The notes under the pieces were generated by a model. That model had not been told where the DNA came from. It saw only the letters and a list, made by a program, of their open reading frames with translations, and searched no databases. Positions 51,941 to 60,397 of a stretch of 64,000 bases of DNA are shown here, piece by piece (within the stretch, counting starts at the first letter, position 1; each line of letters starts with the position of its first letter). Source of the stretch: Paracoccus zhejiangensis (GTDB lineage: Bacteria; Pseudomonadota; Alphaproteobacteria; Rhodobacterales; Rhodobacteraceae). The stretch covers positions 124,001 through 188,000 of the forward strand of contig NZ_CP025432.1 of assembly GCF_002847445.1 (NCBI RefSeq), given 5' to 3'. The position numbers and the translations under genes were made by a program.

Positions 51941-52623
51941 ATATTGCGACTTTCAATCTTGCCGACCACAAGATCCAGGTGTCGCTGCTGATACTCCGGT
52001 CGACAGCGTATATGCGCACCGTCCAGAAAAACCGTCAAACCACCTTTGGGCGGGGCTTCAACGGGATCGCCTGATGCCCTTCGACTTTTCTCGAGCCCAG
52101 TGGCTACTCTTCCCAACCGGTCACGCACCGTGGTGTGATGGGGCGGATGGCAGGGGAGGAAACTTTTCATCAGCCGCGCCGCTTCGCGAAAGGTATGCCG
52201 GGAACCAAGGTCCGCATGTAGCCGTTGCAGCTCCGGGGTAGCCCGGTCTGGAAAGAAATAGGCCAGCGGAGAAATAGGTCCACCGGGCATCGCCGCTGAC
52301 CTGGCATCACACGAACAGCGGCGCATGCGCGCGGCTTTGACCCGAACCCGCCCAAAGAGCGTGTCGAGATCGCGCGTGCGATAGTCATGAATGGCACGAA
52401 CCGAGGCGCAATCCGGGCATACGCGGCTTTCTCGAATGATCTCATCGACCTGATCGTAAAGGATTACCCTCTGGATCTGTTCGAGGATCCTTTTCCCATC
52501 CTCGAGGCGCAGCCCGATCCCGTCTGGGCAGGTCACCCGGTATGGTCGAGAAATGCCGTCAAGCTGATGAGTGCGCTTCTCCCCGTTGTCGAAGGTCGTT
52601 GCGATTGTAATCCGTACGTCCAT
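51841..52623 (-). CDS. ISKra4-like transposase, N-terminal frame
   Basis: A 260-residue frame: ESRVCPDCASVRAIHDYRTR, DLDTLFGRVRVKAARMRRCS and GGLTVFLDGAHIRCRPEYQQ (an Asp likely part of the catalytic triad). It overlaps the second frame by 100 bases in a different phase. The two together give one transposase. Either a programmed frameshift around 51900 or a mutation separates them. Confidence 0.82.
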   Translation of the reverse strand: MDVRITIATTFDNGEKRTHQLDGISRPYRVTCPDGIGLRLEDGKRILEQIQRVILYDQVDEIIRESRVCPDCASVRAIHDYRTRDLDTLFGRVRVKAARMRRCSCDARSAAMPGGPISPLAYFFPDRATPELQRLHADLGSRHTFREAARLMKSFLPCHPPHHTTVRDRLGRVATGLEKSRRASGDPVEAPPKGGLTVFLDGAHIRCRPEYQQRHLDLVVGKIESRNMCRRFGLVANATASPSSRMREELSDYGWKQAVC

Positions 52624-52676
52624 GGCAGCCCCCCATACAAAGAGCTTACCTTAGCACAGGCCAGATCACCGACGAC

Positions 52677-52700
52677 GACCCCCATGTTCTGTCCACTCCC
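52677..52700. repeat. Right terminal inverted repeat of the ISKra4-like element
   Basis: Exact reverse complement of 51241-51264. Confidence 0.95.
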
Positions 52701-52899
52701 CGCTCTGAGGGACTTTGGCTGGGTCGGCGTCTGGTGCGGGGAAGGGATACGCCAGACGCCAACCGGACAACGCAGATTCGGCGCATCGGGTTCATTCCGC
52801 GCGCCATCCCGCAACCCTGCCCATCGTGACCGGCCGTCAGCGAAACCTCCTCAAACCCAGTCGTGCGGGCCGAGCCTCACCGCGCCACGACGCCGGCCG

Positions 52900-53840
52900 T
52901 CAGACCGCCGCGCGCCAGAAGCGGTAGCGCCGCCCGCCGGTGATCTCGCGTACGAGCCCGAGGCCCTGCAGACGGACCAGCAGCCGCTCGGCGGTGTCGC
53001 GGCTGATGGCCGCCTCGCGCGCCAGCAGGGCGGCGGAGACGACGGGCTGGGCGGTCAGCACCGCGACGGTGCGCGCGGCCGTGGCGCCGTGCATGCGGTC
53101 GGCGGCCCGCTCCGCCCGCGCGGCCCAGCTGCTGAGGCGGCGGATCATCTCGAACCCTGCGGTGCAGCCGCTGGCCACCGCCGCGCACCACTCCGCCAGA
53201 AACGCCGCCGGATCCCCGCCCGCGGTCCAGACCCGACGCCCGGCCGGACCCATCGGCACCATCACCAGCGCCCGGCAGGAGCTGGCCATGGCGCGGGACG
53301 CCCAACAGCAGGGCTCGGGCAGATGGCCGTCGGGGGAGAGATCGCTCAGCCGCCAGAGCCGCTGGCCGAAGGCGGCGCGGGTGACGAGATGGCTGCTCCC
53401 GAGCGCGGCGAGCGTCGCCTGGAATTCGGCCGCAGCGGCGTCGAAATCGGCGCCGGTCGGGCGCATCATCTCGGCGCGACCGGGCCGCTCCCCCTGCCCC
53501 AGCCGGTGCAGGCCGAGAAAATCCCGCAGATCGTCGGGCCGGCCGCGCCCCTCCAGCCGCCGCAGCGCCCACCGCGCCAGACCCAGCACCTCCAGATCGG
53601 TGCCCGCCGGCGCCTCGGCCAGATCGCGGATCAGCACATCCGGGGCCAGCGGCGTGCCTGTGGCCCAGAGCAGGGCCTCGACCTCGGTCAGCGCCAGCCG
53701 GGTGGCGATGCCGCGGCGCAGGGCGTCGCTCGTCAGCCCGGCGATGAGCCCGTCCAGCAGACCGATGGCGCCGGCCGCCTCGGCCAGCGCGCCGACGCAG
53801 TGCCCCTCGGCGGCGCGCCAGTCCTCCGGGTCGACCAAGG
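52900..53840 (-). pseudogene. 5'-truncated plasmid protein with a C-terminal winged helix
   Basis: About 313 residues from PEDWRAAEGHCVGALAEAAG to a C-terminal helix-turn-helix (LLAREAAISRDTAERLLVRL, VREITGGRRYRFWRA). The N-terminus is lost: upstream of 53841 the frame reads into the transposon end and only by chance stays open. It belongs to a plasmid family of unknown function (DUF1403- or DUF1612-type; I cannot decide which). Confidence 0.7.
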
Positions 53841-53875
53841 TGTCGCATTTACTTAGCGACTTCACCGACAATAGG
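53841..53875. mobile_element. Left end of a Tn5053/Tn7-like (TniABQ) transposon
   Basis: The end starts TGTCGCATTTACTTAGCGAC immediately inside the interrupted plasmid gene and shows repeated CGACAA-type motifs toward tniA (for example near 53864 and 53895), as expected for transposase-binding repeats. The right end with the inverted TGTCG was not found inside the window. Confidence 0.65.
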
Positions 53876-53975
53876 GCGAGCATTTGCTGTATCGACAAGG
53901 ACGATTATCGCGCGTATTTTGCTTATGAATTTCAACTTTTGCTTGTCAGTTCAGTTTTTGTGGGTCGGTTGCAGC

Positions 53976-55643
53976 ATGGCAAACGTTGGCCGGAAAACCA
54001 CTGAAAAGTCAGCGCTTTTCGAAGAAATCCACGCGGACCAAGCGTGGCTCAGAGCCACGAGAATAGCGCGTGAACTTGATCGTGTTTTGGACAGCCCAGA
54101 CCCGATGCGGGTTGCAGTCGGGCAGGCCGCAGTAGAACTGTGTTTGTCGACGCGTCAGGTCTATAATCTTCTGGCGCGATACCGAGAGACGCGCCGCGTT
54201 TCTTCTCTGTTACCCAGAACAGGTCGGCAGCGGCGAGCGCGCATCAACGGCGCTGTCGAGCAGATCATCGCAGATACGTTGCGCGAACTGTGGTTGCGTC
54301 CGGAGCAGCCTGACCTTGCGCCAATCGTCGATGAAATCCGTGCGCAATGTGTTGAACACGGGCTCAACCCGCCGGCATACGTCACCGTGGCGAAGCGCAT
54401 TCCCCGCCTATTTACGCCAGAAGAGATCGCCCGATACCGGCATTCGAGCGCCAGACATCTGCATCGGCTGAAGCCGCGACCGGGCTACATTCGCGCGGAC
54501 CGGCCGCTCGACGTCTTTCAGATCGACCATACTCCGGCGGATATCCAGTTCGTCGAGGTGATTGACAGCAGTGGTCTTTTTGTCGGTCGCCCGTATCTGA
54601 CACTCGCCGCAGATGTCGCGACAAGCGCGATCACCGGCTTCTGCCTCACGCTCGAACATCCTTCGCGCCTGTCGGTCGCGCTTTGTCTTGCCCATGCCAT
54701 CAGCGACAAGCGCGCCTGGCTGAGGGAGCGCGGCATCGATCATGCCTGGCCGATGCAAGGCCGTCCCAAGATGATCGTCGTGGACTCTGCCAAGGAATTC
54801 CGGAGCATGAGTTTCGCGCGAAGCTGTGCGGACTACGGCATCATGATCAAGAGCCGAAACAAGGGAACCGTCCATCGGGGCGGTCTGGTGGAGCGGCTTC
54901 TCGGCAAGGTGAATGCGCTCCTGCGCGCGCTTCCCGGTCGAACCGGGCGATCCATCGCCGATCGCGATGAATATGCGTCTGAGGAACGCGCACGGCTGAG
55001 TTTTGCAGAGCTTGAGCGTTGTATTGCTCTGGCAATCATCGATCACAATCTGAGCCAGAACGCGCGAAAGCTGACAGTTCCGGCCGATGAATGGGAGAAG
55101 AACCATATAAGCACGGGCAGACCGAGCGACGATGCGGTCGACGTCTTGCTGAACTTTCTGCCGCGCAAGACGAGACGGATTACGCCCCAAGGGATAAGCC
55201 TGTTCGCAATAGACTATTTCGAGTCTTGGCTTGGCCCGTTGGTCGCCCGCCGTGATCGGTTGGCACCTTTGGAGGTCTGCTATGATCCCCGGGACATCAG
55301 CCGACTATTTCTGAGGGATCCCGGCACTGATTCTTGGAAATCGGTGATGCGACGGGATGGCGTAGCCGCCCCGGTCACCCTTTGGCAGCATCGCGAAGAC
55401 CGCAGATACCGCCGGGAGCAGGGGCAGAAATCCGCAGAAGAGAAAATGTTGCTGCGACGCGAGATTGCTACGACCATAGCAAACACCAAGTCTCAGAAGG
55501 CCCAGTTGCGACAACGCGTCCGGGAGCGCCACGCTTTGGCGGCGTCAAAAGTTCATGAAAGCATGCCGCTGCCATCCGGTGCTGAATCGCCAATTTCCAA
55601 CCAGAATCGACCAAGGCGGATTTTCCCGATCGAGGATTGGTAG
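53976..55643 (+). CDS. tniA: TniA (Mu/TnsB-type) DDE transposase
   Basis: About 555 residues, the family's usual size. N-terminal helix-turn-helix (VELCLSTRQVYNLLARYRET); the rve core has D184 (DVFQIDHTPADIQ), D270 (VVDSAKEFRS) and E306 (GGLVERLLGK) with the D-35-E spacing. A basic C-terminus contacts TniB. The start at 53976 (MANVGRKTTE) follows the transposon end. It catalyses joining of transposon ends to target DNA. Confidence 0.93.
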   Translation: MANVGRKTTEKSALFEEIHADQAWLRATRIARELDRVLDSPDPMRVAVGQAAVELCLSTRQVYNLLARYRETRRVSSLLPRTGRQRRARINGAVEQIIADTLRELWLRPEQPDLAPIVDEIRAQCVEHGLNPPAYVTVAKRIPRLFTPEEIARYRHSSARHLHRLKPRPGYIRADRPLDVFQIDHTPADIQFVEVIDSSGLFVGRPYLTLAADVATSAITGFCLTLEHPSRLSVALCLAHAISDKRAWLRERGIDHAWPMQGRPKMIVVDSAKEFRSMSFARSCADYGIMIKSRNKGTVHRGGLVERLLGKVNALLRALPGRTGRSIADRDEYASEERARLSFAELERCIALAIIDHNLSQNARKLTVPADEWEKNHISTGRPSDDAVDVLLNFLPRKTRRITPQGISLFAIDYFESWLGPLVARRDRLAPLEVCYDPRDISRLFLRDPGTDSWKSVMRRDGVAAPVTLWQHREDRRYRREQGQKSAEEKMLLRREIATTIANTKSQKAQLRQRVRERHALAASKVHESMPLPSGAESPISNQNRPRRIFPIEDW

Positions 55644-55644
55644 G

Positions 55645-56526
55645 GTGACGGATCATCTGCTTGTCTCGACCGTTCCACTCCTGGGGGCCGACGTTGCGGC
55701 CCGGATCGCACATGTTCAGACACGGCGCTGGATCAGCCATCCGACGGCCGAAGAAGCGCATGAAGCCATGCATCAGTTATTGGAGCGTCCGCCTTCCCTG
55801 CGTCCGCGGGGCCTTCTCCTGACGGGTGCCTATCACAACGGTAAGACGATGATCATCGAGCGTTTCGCGGTCGAGCACCTGCGGCAATCCGACCGACAGC
55901 GTGTCTGGATCATCCAGACGCGAGAGGGCGCGGGTATGGCGCATTTCTACGCCAGCATTCTGGCAGGGCTGCGCGCGCCACAGGCCGCCGGGTGGCGCAG
56001 CCTCGCGCGGGCGGGTGAACAGGTCGACCACCTTCTCGACATCTTGAAGCCGCGCCTGCTCGTCTTCGACGAATTCCATAGCGCCTTGCGCGGCCGCCGG
56101 CAGGATGTGAAGGCGATCTTCTCGTTCTTGCGGCGCGTTGCGCGGGTGCATGACATCTCGCCGGTGTTGGTTGGCGAGGTTGCAGTTTATGATGCCATCC
56201 ACGACACCGAAGAGATGGGATCCCGTTTTGACACCTTGCCGGTCCCGAGATGGCGCTATGATGAGGATTTCGCCACCCTTCTGGACAGTCTTGAAGCGAG
56301 CTTACCCTTGGCCGAGCCTTCCGGACTATCGCGGGAGCCCATGGCACGGACGATCCACACCCTGTCCGAGGGCCTGATCGGCGAGGTCGTCGACATCGTA
56401 ACCCGGGCTGCAACTGTCGCGATCTCACGAGGTGAGGACAGAATTACGGCCGACATTCTGGCAGCACTGAGATATTTGCCGGTTTCGAAGCGTCGCAATG
56501 CCGCCCTGCGTAACGAGATGACGTGA
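55645..56526 (+). CDS. tniB: TniB ATPase (TnsC-type target-selection factor)
   Basis: About 293 residues from a GTG one base after the tniA stop. Walker A GAYHNGKT at 61-68, Walker B RLLVFDEFHS near 135-142, and a sensor region ISPVLVGEVAVYD. AAA+ protein that links TniQ target selection to TniA. Its stop overlaps the tniQ start. Confidence 0.92.
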   Translation: MTDHLLVSTVPLLGADVAARIAHVQTRRWISHPTAEEAHEAMHQLLERPPSLRPRGLLLTGAYHNGKTMIIERFAVEHLRQSDRQRVWIIQTREGAGMAHFYASILAGLRAPQAAGWRSLARAGEQVDHLLDILKPRLLVFDEFHSALRGRRQDVKAIFSFLRRVARVHDISPVLVGEVAVYDAIHDTEEMGSRFDTLPVPRWRYDEDFATLLDSLEASLPLAEPSGLSREPMARTIHTLSEGLIGEVVDIVTRAATVAISRGEDRITADILAALRYLPVSKRRNAALRNEMT

Positions 56527-57533
56527 CCGCCGCAAAACAACGCATCGCGGTGATCCCGGCGAGCCCATATGCGCTGGTTGCTGGCCGGCACTGGCCGGTC
56601 GCCGTGTCACCTGAACCCGGTGAATTGCTATCGAGTTGGTTACATCGCACCGCTCATGGCAATGGTGTCCCGCCGCGCTATTTCGGCGCGTTCCTGGGGG
56701 CCACAGCCGAGAATTGGTCGGCGAGGCTCGACCGGGATTTGCCCGACCACTTGTTGCAAGTACTGGCGGATCACACCGGCGTAGCGCAGGATGAGATCGC
56801 TGCCCTTTCGTTGGTGCCTGACCCTATGGTACAGCTGCGCCTCCCGTTGAGTCCGCTGCCAAGCGCAGCGCCCTTGGCGGCCTTTCAGCCCTCATGGCTA
56901 CAATACTGCGCTACCTGTCTGTCTGAAGACAAAAACCCGTTCTTCCGACGCGCATGGACCCTCGCAGCCAGAGTTACCTGTTTCAAACACGGTTGCCGCC
57001 TGCGAGATAGATGCCCTTCTTGCGGATGCGGCGTCGCGCCGCACCGGCAGGACCGTCTTGTTCCCCAGCAATTTTGTGCGTTCTGCGGCGCTAGCTTGTG
57101 CAAGGCCACGCGCGGCTCTGCCCGGACCGTCCGGCAGATCGAGACGTTGATCGACGACCTGCTGCACCTCCATGCTTCGGGACATCGCGCTGTCGGTGGT
57201 CGATCAATACCGGATCTGCTTGCTGCAAGCTGTTTTCACTCCAACGCCAATCCAAGCGCGATTACCCGCTTGTCGGCCAAATCCCGTTATCACCTCTTTC
57301 GCGATCTCGCAGCGGGTGAGCTGTCCCTACTGAAACAGGACAGCCAATGCGCGCGATACTGGACACAGATCGTGCAAGCGGCTCGATCACATCGCCCGCT
57401 GGTGAGGTCCTTCGCCGGCAGCATCGACATTTGGCATGAAAAGAGACCTCAGTCACAGAATGTGCAAGCAGAACTGTCTGACTTGTTCCATGCATTGGCG
57501 CAGCTTGATGCAGGACGCAAGGCGGCAAAATGA
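56523..57533 (+). CDS. tniQ: TniQ target-site selection protein
   Basis: A 336-residue protein: N-terminal TniQ region (PEPGELLSSWLHRTAHGNGV), then zinc-binding clusters (LQYCATCLSEDKNPFFRRAW, CFKHGCRLRDRCPSCGCG, FCAFCGASL). GTG-type start overlapping tniB. In relatives it recruits the transposition machinery to its target. No tniR resolvase follows, unlike Tn5053/Tn402. Confidence 0.92.
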   Translation: MTAAKQRIAVIPASPYALVAGRHWPVAVSPEPGELLSSWLHRTAHGNGVPPRYFGAFLGATAENWSARLDRDLPDHLLQVLADHTGVAQDEIAALSLVPDPMVQLRLPLSPLPSAAPLAAFQPSWLQYCATCLSEDKNPFFRRAWTLAARVTCFKHGCRLRDRCPSCGCGVAPHRQDRLVPQQFCAFCGASLCKATRGSARTVRQIETLIDDLLHLHASGHRAVGGRSIPDLLAASCFHSNANPSAITRLSAKSRYHLFRDLAAGELSLLKQDSQCARYWTQIVQAARSHRPLVRSFAGSIDIWHEKRPQSQNVQAELSDLFHALAQLDAGRKAAK

Positions 57534-57944
57534 TTGGGCGCCGTCACTGCGTCAAGATAGGCATCTTATAAGCTTCAAGCGCGCTACGCGACTGACGACG
57601 CTGTATTCAACATAATAGGCCTTCGCCGAGATGGGTCTGGTTTTTGGTAGCAAGGTCGGCCCAAACTACCGCACAGTACAGGCGCAGCATTTCGCGGGTG
57701 CAGCACAGCGATGCTGAAAAATCCGGCTCTTACCCGCCGATCAGACCCCGATCGCGCTGCTCTGCAGCATTCGCGAAAGCTGCCGCTTGGGCGCGGCGCG
57801 GCGAATTTCTGGCTGGCGATGTAGCTGTGCGGGACACAGCGGACCATCGGGCGTCAGCGATTATTTGTTGGACTGATTGATTTAAAGACCAATTTGGGCG
57901 TTGCTGAAGGCGTAAATTGGCAGTTAAGTATTTGCGACCGGCCC
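57534..57944. other. Intergenic region between tniQ and the nucleotidyltransferase gene
   Basis: About 400 bases without a supportable gene. It contains CTCTGCAGCATTCGC near 57759, which recurs near 59546 on the other side of the NTase/DUF6602-like pair, so short repeats flank that cargo. No resolvase is visible. Confidence 0.4.
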
Positions 57945-58736
57945 ATGCAGAAGCCGAGCTGTGGGAGGGTCACCTCATTGTCTGACGCATATCTCCGCCA
58001 AGTCTTGGCAAGGCTTCGAGTCGACACGGTCCCCAACTCGCCGGCTCGCGGGGTTCAGGTGACGTTGCGGCCCTCACTGCTGCGGTGGGCGGGACAGTAT
58101 CTGATCAGTATGGAGCCGAGCGGCTCGTTTGCGAAGGGTACGGCCATCCATGGCGGCACCGACATCGACATCTTCGTCTCTCTCTCAAGCAAAGTGACCG
58201 AAAGCCTCGCGGTGATCTACAATACGCTCTTCAACCGGCTGCGAGATGAAGGCTTCGGTCCGCGGCCGCAGAATGTCTCGATCGGCATCAAGGTCGGCGC
58301 CTATTCGGTCGACATCGTGCCGGCGCGCCGGCAAGGGCCCACGGGCCAGTTTCATAGCCTCTATCGGCGAAAAGCGCAGAGCTGGACCCAGACCAATGTA
58401 ATCAGCCATATTAGCACGGTTCGGAACTCAGGCCGCACCGAAGAGATCATGATCTTGAAAGCTTGGCGGGAACAGAAGCGGCTCACTTTCCCTTCCTTCT
58501 ATTTGGAGCTCGTCACTATCGAGGCCTGCCGCGGCCGTAAGGTTGGTGACCTGTCGAAGAATGTCTGGGCGACGCTCGCCTATATCCGCGACAACATCAG
58601 AACGGCCGTTTTCATCGATCCTGCGAACACCAACAACAGGATTTCCGATGACCTGACCGCGGCTGAGAAGCAGACTCTTGCCGATGCGGCTTCCACCGCA
58701 AGGCAAGCCACCAACTGGAACCAGATTGTCGTATGA
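57945..58736 (+). CDS. Nucleotidyltransferase (pol-beta/CD-NTase-like fold)
   Basis: About 263 residues. The NTase signature is SGSFAKGTAIHGGTDIDIFV, with the two metal-binding Asp residues (about 73 and 75), and a third Asp (about 123) in AYSVDIVPARR. An archaeal-CCA-like helical C-terminus follows. It could make a nucleotide signal or modify a nucleic acid end. The start is uncertain (ATG 57945 or TTG 57978, the latter with GGGAGG upstream). The stop overlaps the next start (ATGA), so the pair forms a unit. Confidence 0.82.
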   Translation: MQKPSCGRVTSLSDAYLRQVLARLRVDTVPNSPARGVQVTLRPSLLRWAGQYLISMEPSGSFAKGTAIHGGTDIDIFVSLSSKVTESLAVIYNTLFNRLRDEGFGPRPQNVSIGIKVGAYSVDIVPARRQGPTGQFHSLYRRKAQSWTQTNVISHISTVRNSGRTEEIMILKAWREQKRLTFPSFYLELVTIEACRGRKVGDLSKNVWATLAYIRDNIRTAVFIDPANTNNRISDDLTAAEKQTLADAASTARQATNWNQIVV

Positions 58737-59449
58737 GCTGGTCCCTTCCCCTCCTTCTCGATGAGCTGAATGCGTCCGTGACTGCCGACCTGCAGCGGGC
58801 GCGGAAAACCCTTGGGCATCCGACCGATCTTGGAGACGCGACCGAGGAAATCTGGATCGAGCTCTTCAACAAGTATCTTCCTCGCCGGTATCACGCCATC
58901 AAGGCGACCGTCGTCGATAGCACAGGCACCTTCAGCGAGCAGATCGACGTGGTCATTCACGATCGGCAGTACACGCCACTGGTTTTCACGTTCAAGGACA
59001 AGCATGTCGTGCCCGCAGAGAGCGTCTATGCGGTGTTCGAGTCCAAGCAGGAGATGAGCGCGAATCACATAGGTTACGCCCAGAAGAAGATAGCCTCCGT
59101 GCGCAAGTTGCACCGCACCTCGCTCCCCGTCCCGACGATCGACGGCACAAAGAAGGCTAAGGAACGGACGCCAGTATTGGGCGGAATTTTGACCCTCAGC
59201 TGCAAATGGAGCCCAGTCTTCGGTGACACAATGCGAGGCTATCTCGAGGCTGGGCAGGGCGATGGGCGTCTCGACGCCGGCTGTGTCGCCGACAGCGGCA
59301 ACCTTTGGTTTAATGAAGACGGCGGCTACGCCCTGGCTGAGGAAACGAAGCCCGTCACTCGCTTCCTCCTGGAACTGATGTCGAGGCTGCAGGCGGTTGC
59401 GACAGTGCCGATGATCGACATGCGCGCCTACGCGGAAAAGCTGGAGTAG
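58733..59449 (+). CDS. DUF6602-like (PD-(D/E)XK-like) protein paired with the NTase
   Basis: A 238-residue protein: GDATEEIWIELFNKYLPRRY (E39), FSEQIDVVIHDRQYTPLVFT (D72) and VPAESVYAVFESKQEMS (E103, K105), a restriction-endonuclease-like pattern. I associate this layout with DUF6602, moderate confidence. Translationally coupled to the NTase. Most likely the effector or nucleic-acid-binding half of a two-gene defence-type system. Confidence 0.75.
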   Translation: MSWSLPLLLDELNASVTADLQRARKTLGHPTDLGDATEEIWIELFNKYLPRRYHAIKATVVDSTGTFSEQIDVVIHDRQYTPLVFTFKDKHVVPAESVYAVFESKQEMSANHIGYAQKKIASVRKLHRTSLPVPTIDGTKKAKERTPVLGGILTLSCKWSPVFGDTMRGYLEAGQGDGRLDAGCVADSGNLWFNEDGGYALAEETKPVTRFLLELMSRLQAVATVPMIDMRAYAEKLE

Positions 59450-59656
59450 GCGAGGGGTTTCCGAGTCGGCCTACCCCCCATGCGTCGGGGATCACGTCAT
59501 TGCCGTGCTCGGCCCTTGGACGAAGCCGCGCGCGGTGCCGCTATGCTCTGCAGCATTCGCCAGACCTGCCATTCCGATTCCCAATGCAGTATCTTCGTCG
59601 GCCGTTTGACGGTAGCCAAGCACTGCCATCAGCTTGTACTACAGTTTTCTGAGCGA
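59450..59656. other. Gap between the DUF6602-like gene and the hsd operon end
   Basis: Convergent transcription units end here. GTAGGC near 59446 and GCCTAC near 59468 could pair as a terminator-like hairpin. CTCTGCAGCATTCGC near 59546 repeats a motif seen near 57759. No gene supported. Confidence 0.4.
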
Positions 59657-60397
59657 CTACGCATCTTCGTCCTCGGGCGGATATAGGTCGGCAAGCGTCT
59701 GGTGCAGCGTCTGGATCGTGGCGAACCCGTCTTCGTTTGACAGCCCGCGGATGTCAAAATCGCGGCAAAACACTATGTCGCTGGCCGACATATAGTACTC
59801 TTTCACCAGTACCTCGCCAATCTGCTGGGCGTCGTCGGTGTATTCGCGTTCCTCGGGGTCTTGCGAGGCGATCAGGAAGTCCCTGTAGCCTTCACCAATG
59901 GCCGGGGCGCTATGGCGCTGGATTTCCTCGACGGTGCGCAGCACATCGCGCACCTTGCGGGCCAGCTCGTCTTCCGAGTTGAAGAAGATGTTGCCATTGG
60001 CGTGCGCGGTGTCGTTGCGTTCGTCCACCAGCTTGGCATAGCTGCCGATCTTGGCGTTGTCGCACTGGATCAGTTTCAAGAACCGCAGCACTGACCGCTC
60101 GTTGACAGCGCTGAACACGAATGGCGAAGATGCCGACATCAGGTTTTTCTCAACATCCTTGCTGAACCCGACCATCGCCGTCTCGAACGGGCCGGGGCGT
60201 ATTAGCCGGATCTGCCAGATGTTGAAATAGACAAAGCTCATCACCAGCATGTGGTAGGCGAGGAAGGCGAACTGATACTTGCCGTGCTCGACATTGGTGT
60301 CGAATGCCTCCCAGAGGAAGCGGACATAGTCGCGCTCCTTGGTCGTGCGCCAGGACATCGGCAGATAGGTTTCCAGCCGGGTGGCCTCTTCGATCAT
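59657..60397 (-). CDS. Accessory protein of the type I R-M operon with a HEPN-like motif
   Basis: A 246-residue helical protein, last gene of the hsd operon (start overlaps the hsdMS stop). The segment LVDERNDTAHANGNIFF contains R127-N-D-T-A-H132, an R-N-x3-H motif as in HEPN ribonucleases. A hydrophobic stretch (FAFLAYHMLVMSFVYFNIWQ) precedes it. It may be an RNase released when restriction is inhibited, like PrrC/RloC, though no sequence relation to those is seen. Possibly a non-catalytic helical scaffold instead. Confidence 0.65.
   Translation of the reverse strand: MIEEATRLETYLPMSWRTTKERDYVRFLWEAFDTNVEHGKYQFAFLAYHMLVMSFVYFNIWQIRLIRPGPFETAMVGFSKDVEKNLMSASSPFVFSAVNERSVLRFLKLIQCDNAKIGSYAKLVDERNDTAHANGNIFFNSEDELARKVRDVLRTVEEIQRHSAPAIGEGYRDFLIASQDPEEREYTDDAQQIGEVLVKEYYMSASDIVFCRDFDIRGLSNEDGFATIQTLHQTLADLYPPEDEDA

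Larger units (their letters stand above)
51241..52700 (-). mobile_element. ISKra4-like insertion sequence
   Basis: A 1460-base element with perfect 24-bp terminal inverted repeats (51241-51264 and 52677-52700) enclosing two overlapping minus-strand transposase frames. It truncates an RTX gene on its left. No obvious target duplication is visible. Family assignment is from the transposase's CPDC and CRCS-like motifs; moderate confidence. Confidence 0.88.

Noticed and set aside
52387-53856. Plus-strand open frame (489 codons) opposite the truncated plasmid gene
   Set aside because: Crosses the IS end and is compositionally biased; it cannot be an ancestral gene.
57945-59449. CBASS anti-phage system
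   Set aside because: The NTase fold would allow it, but no CBASS effector or ancillary Cap gene is present and the partner looks nuclease-like, so I did not call it CBASS.
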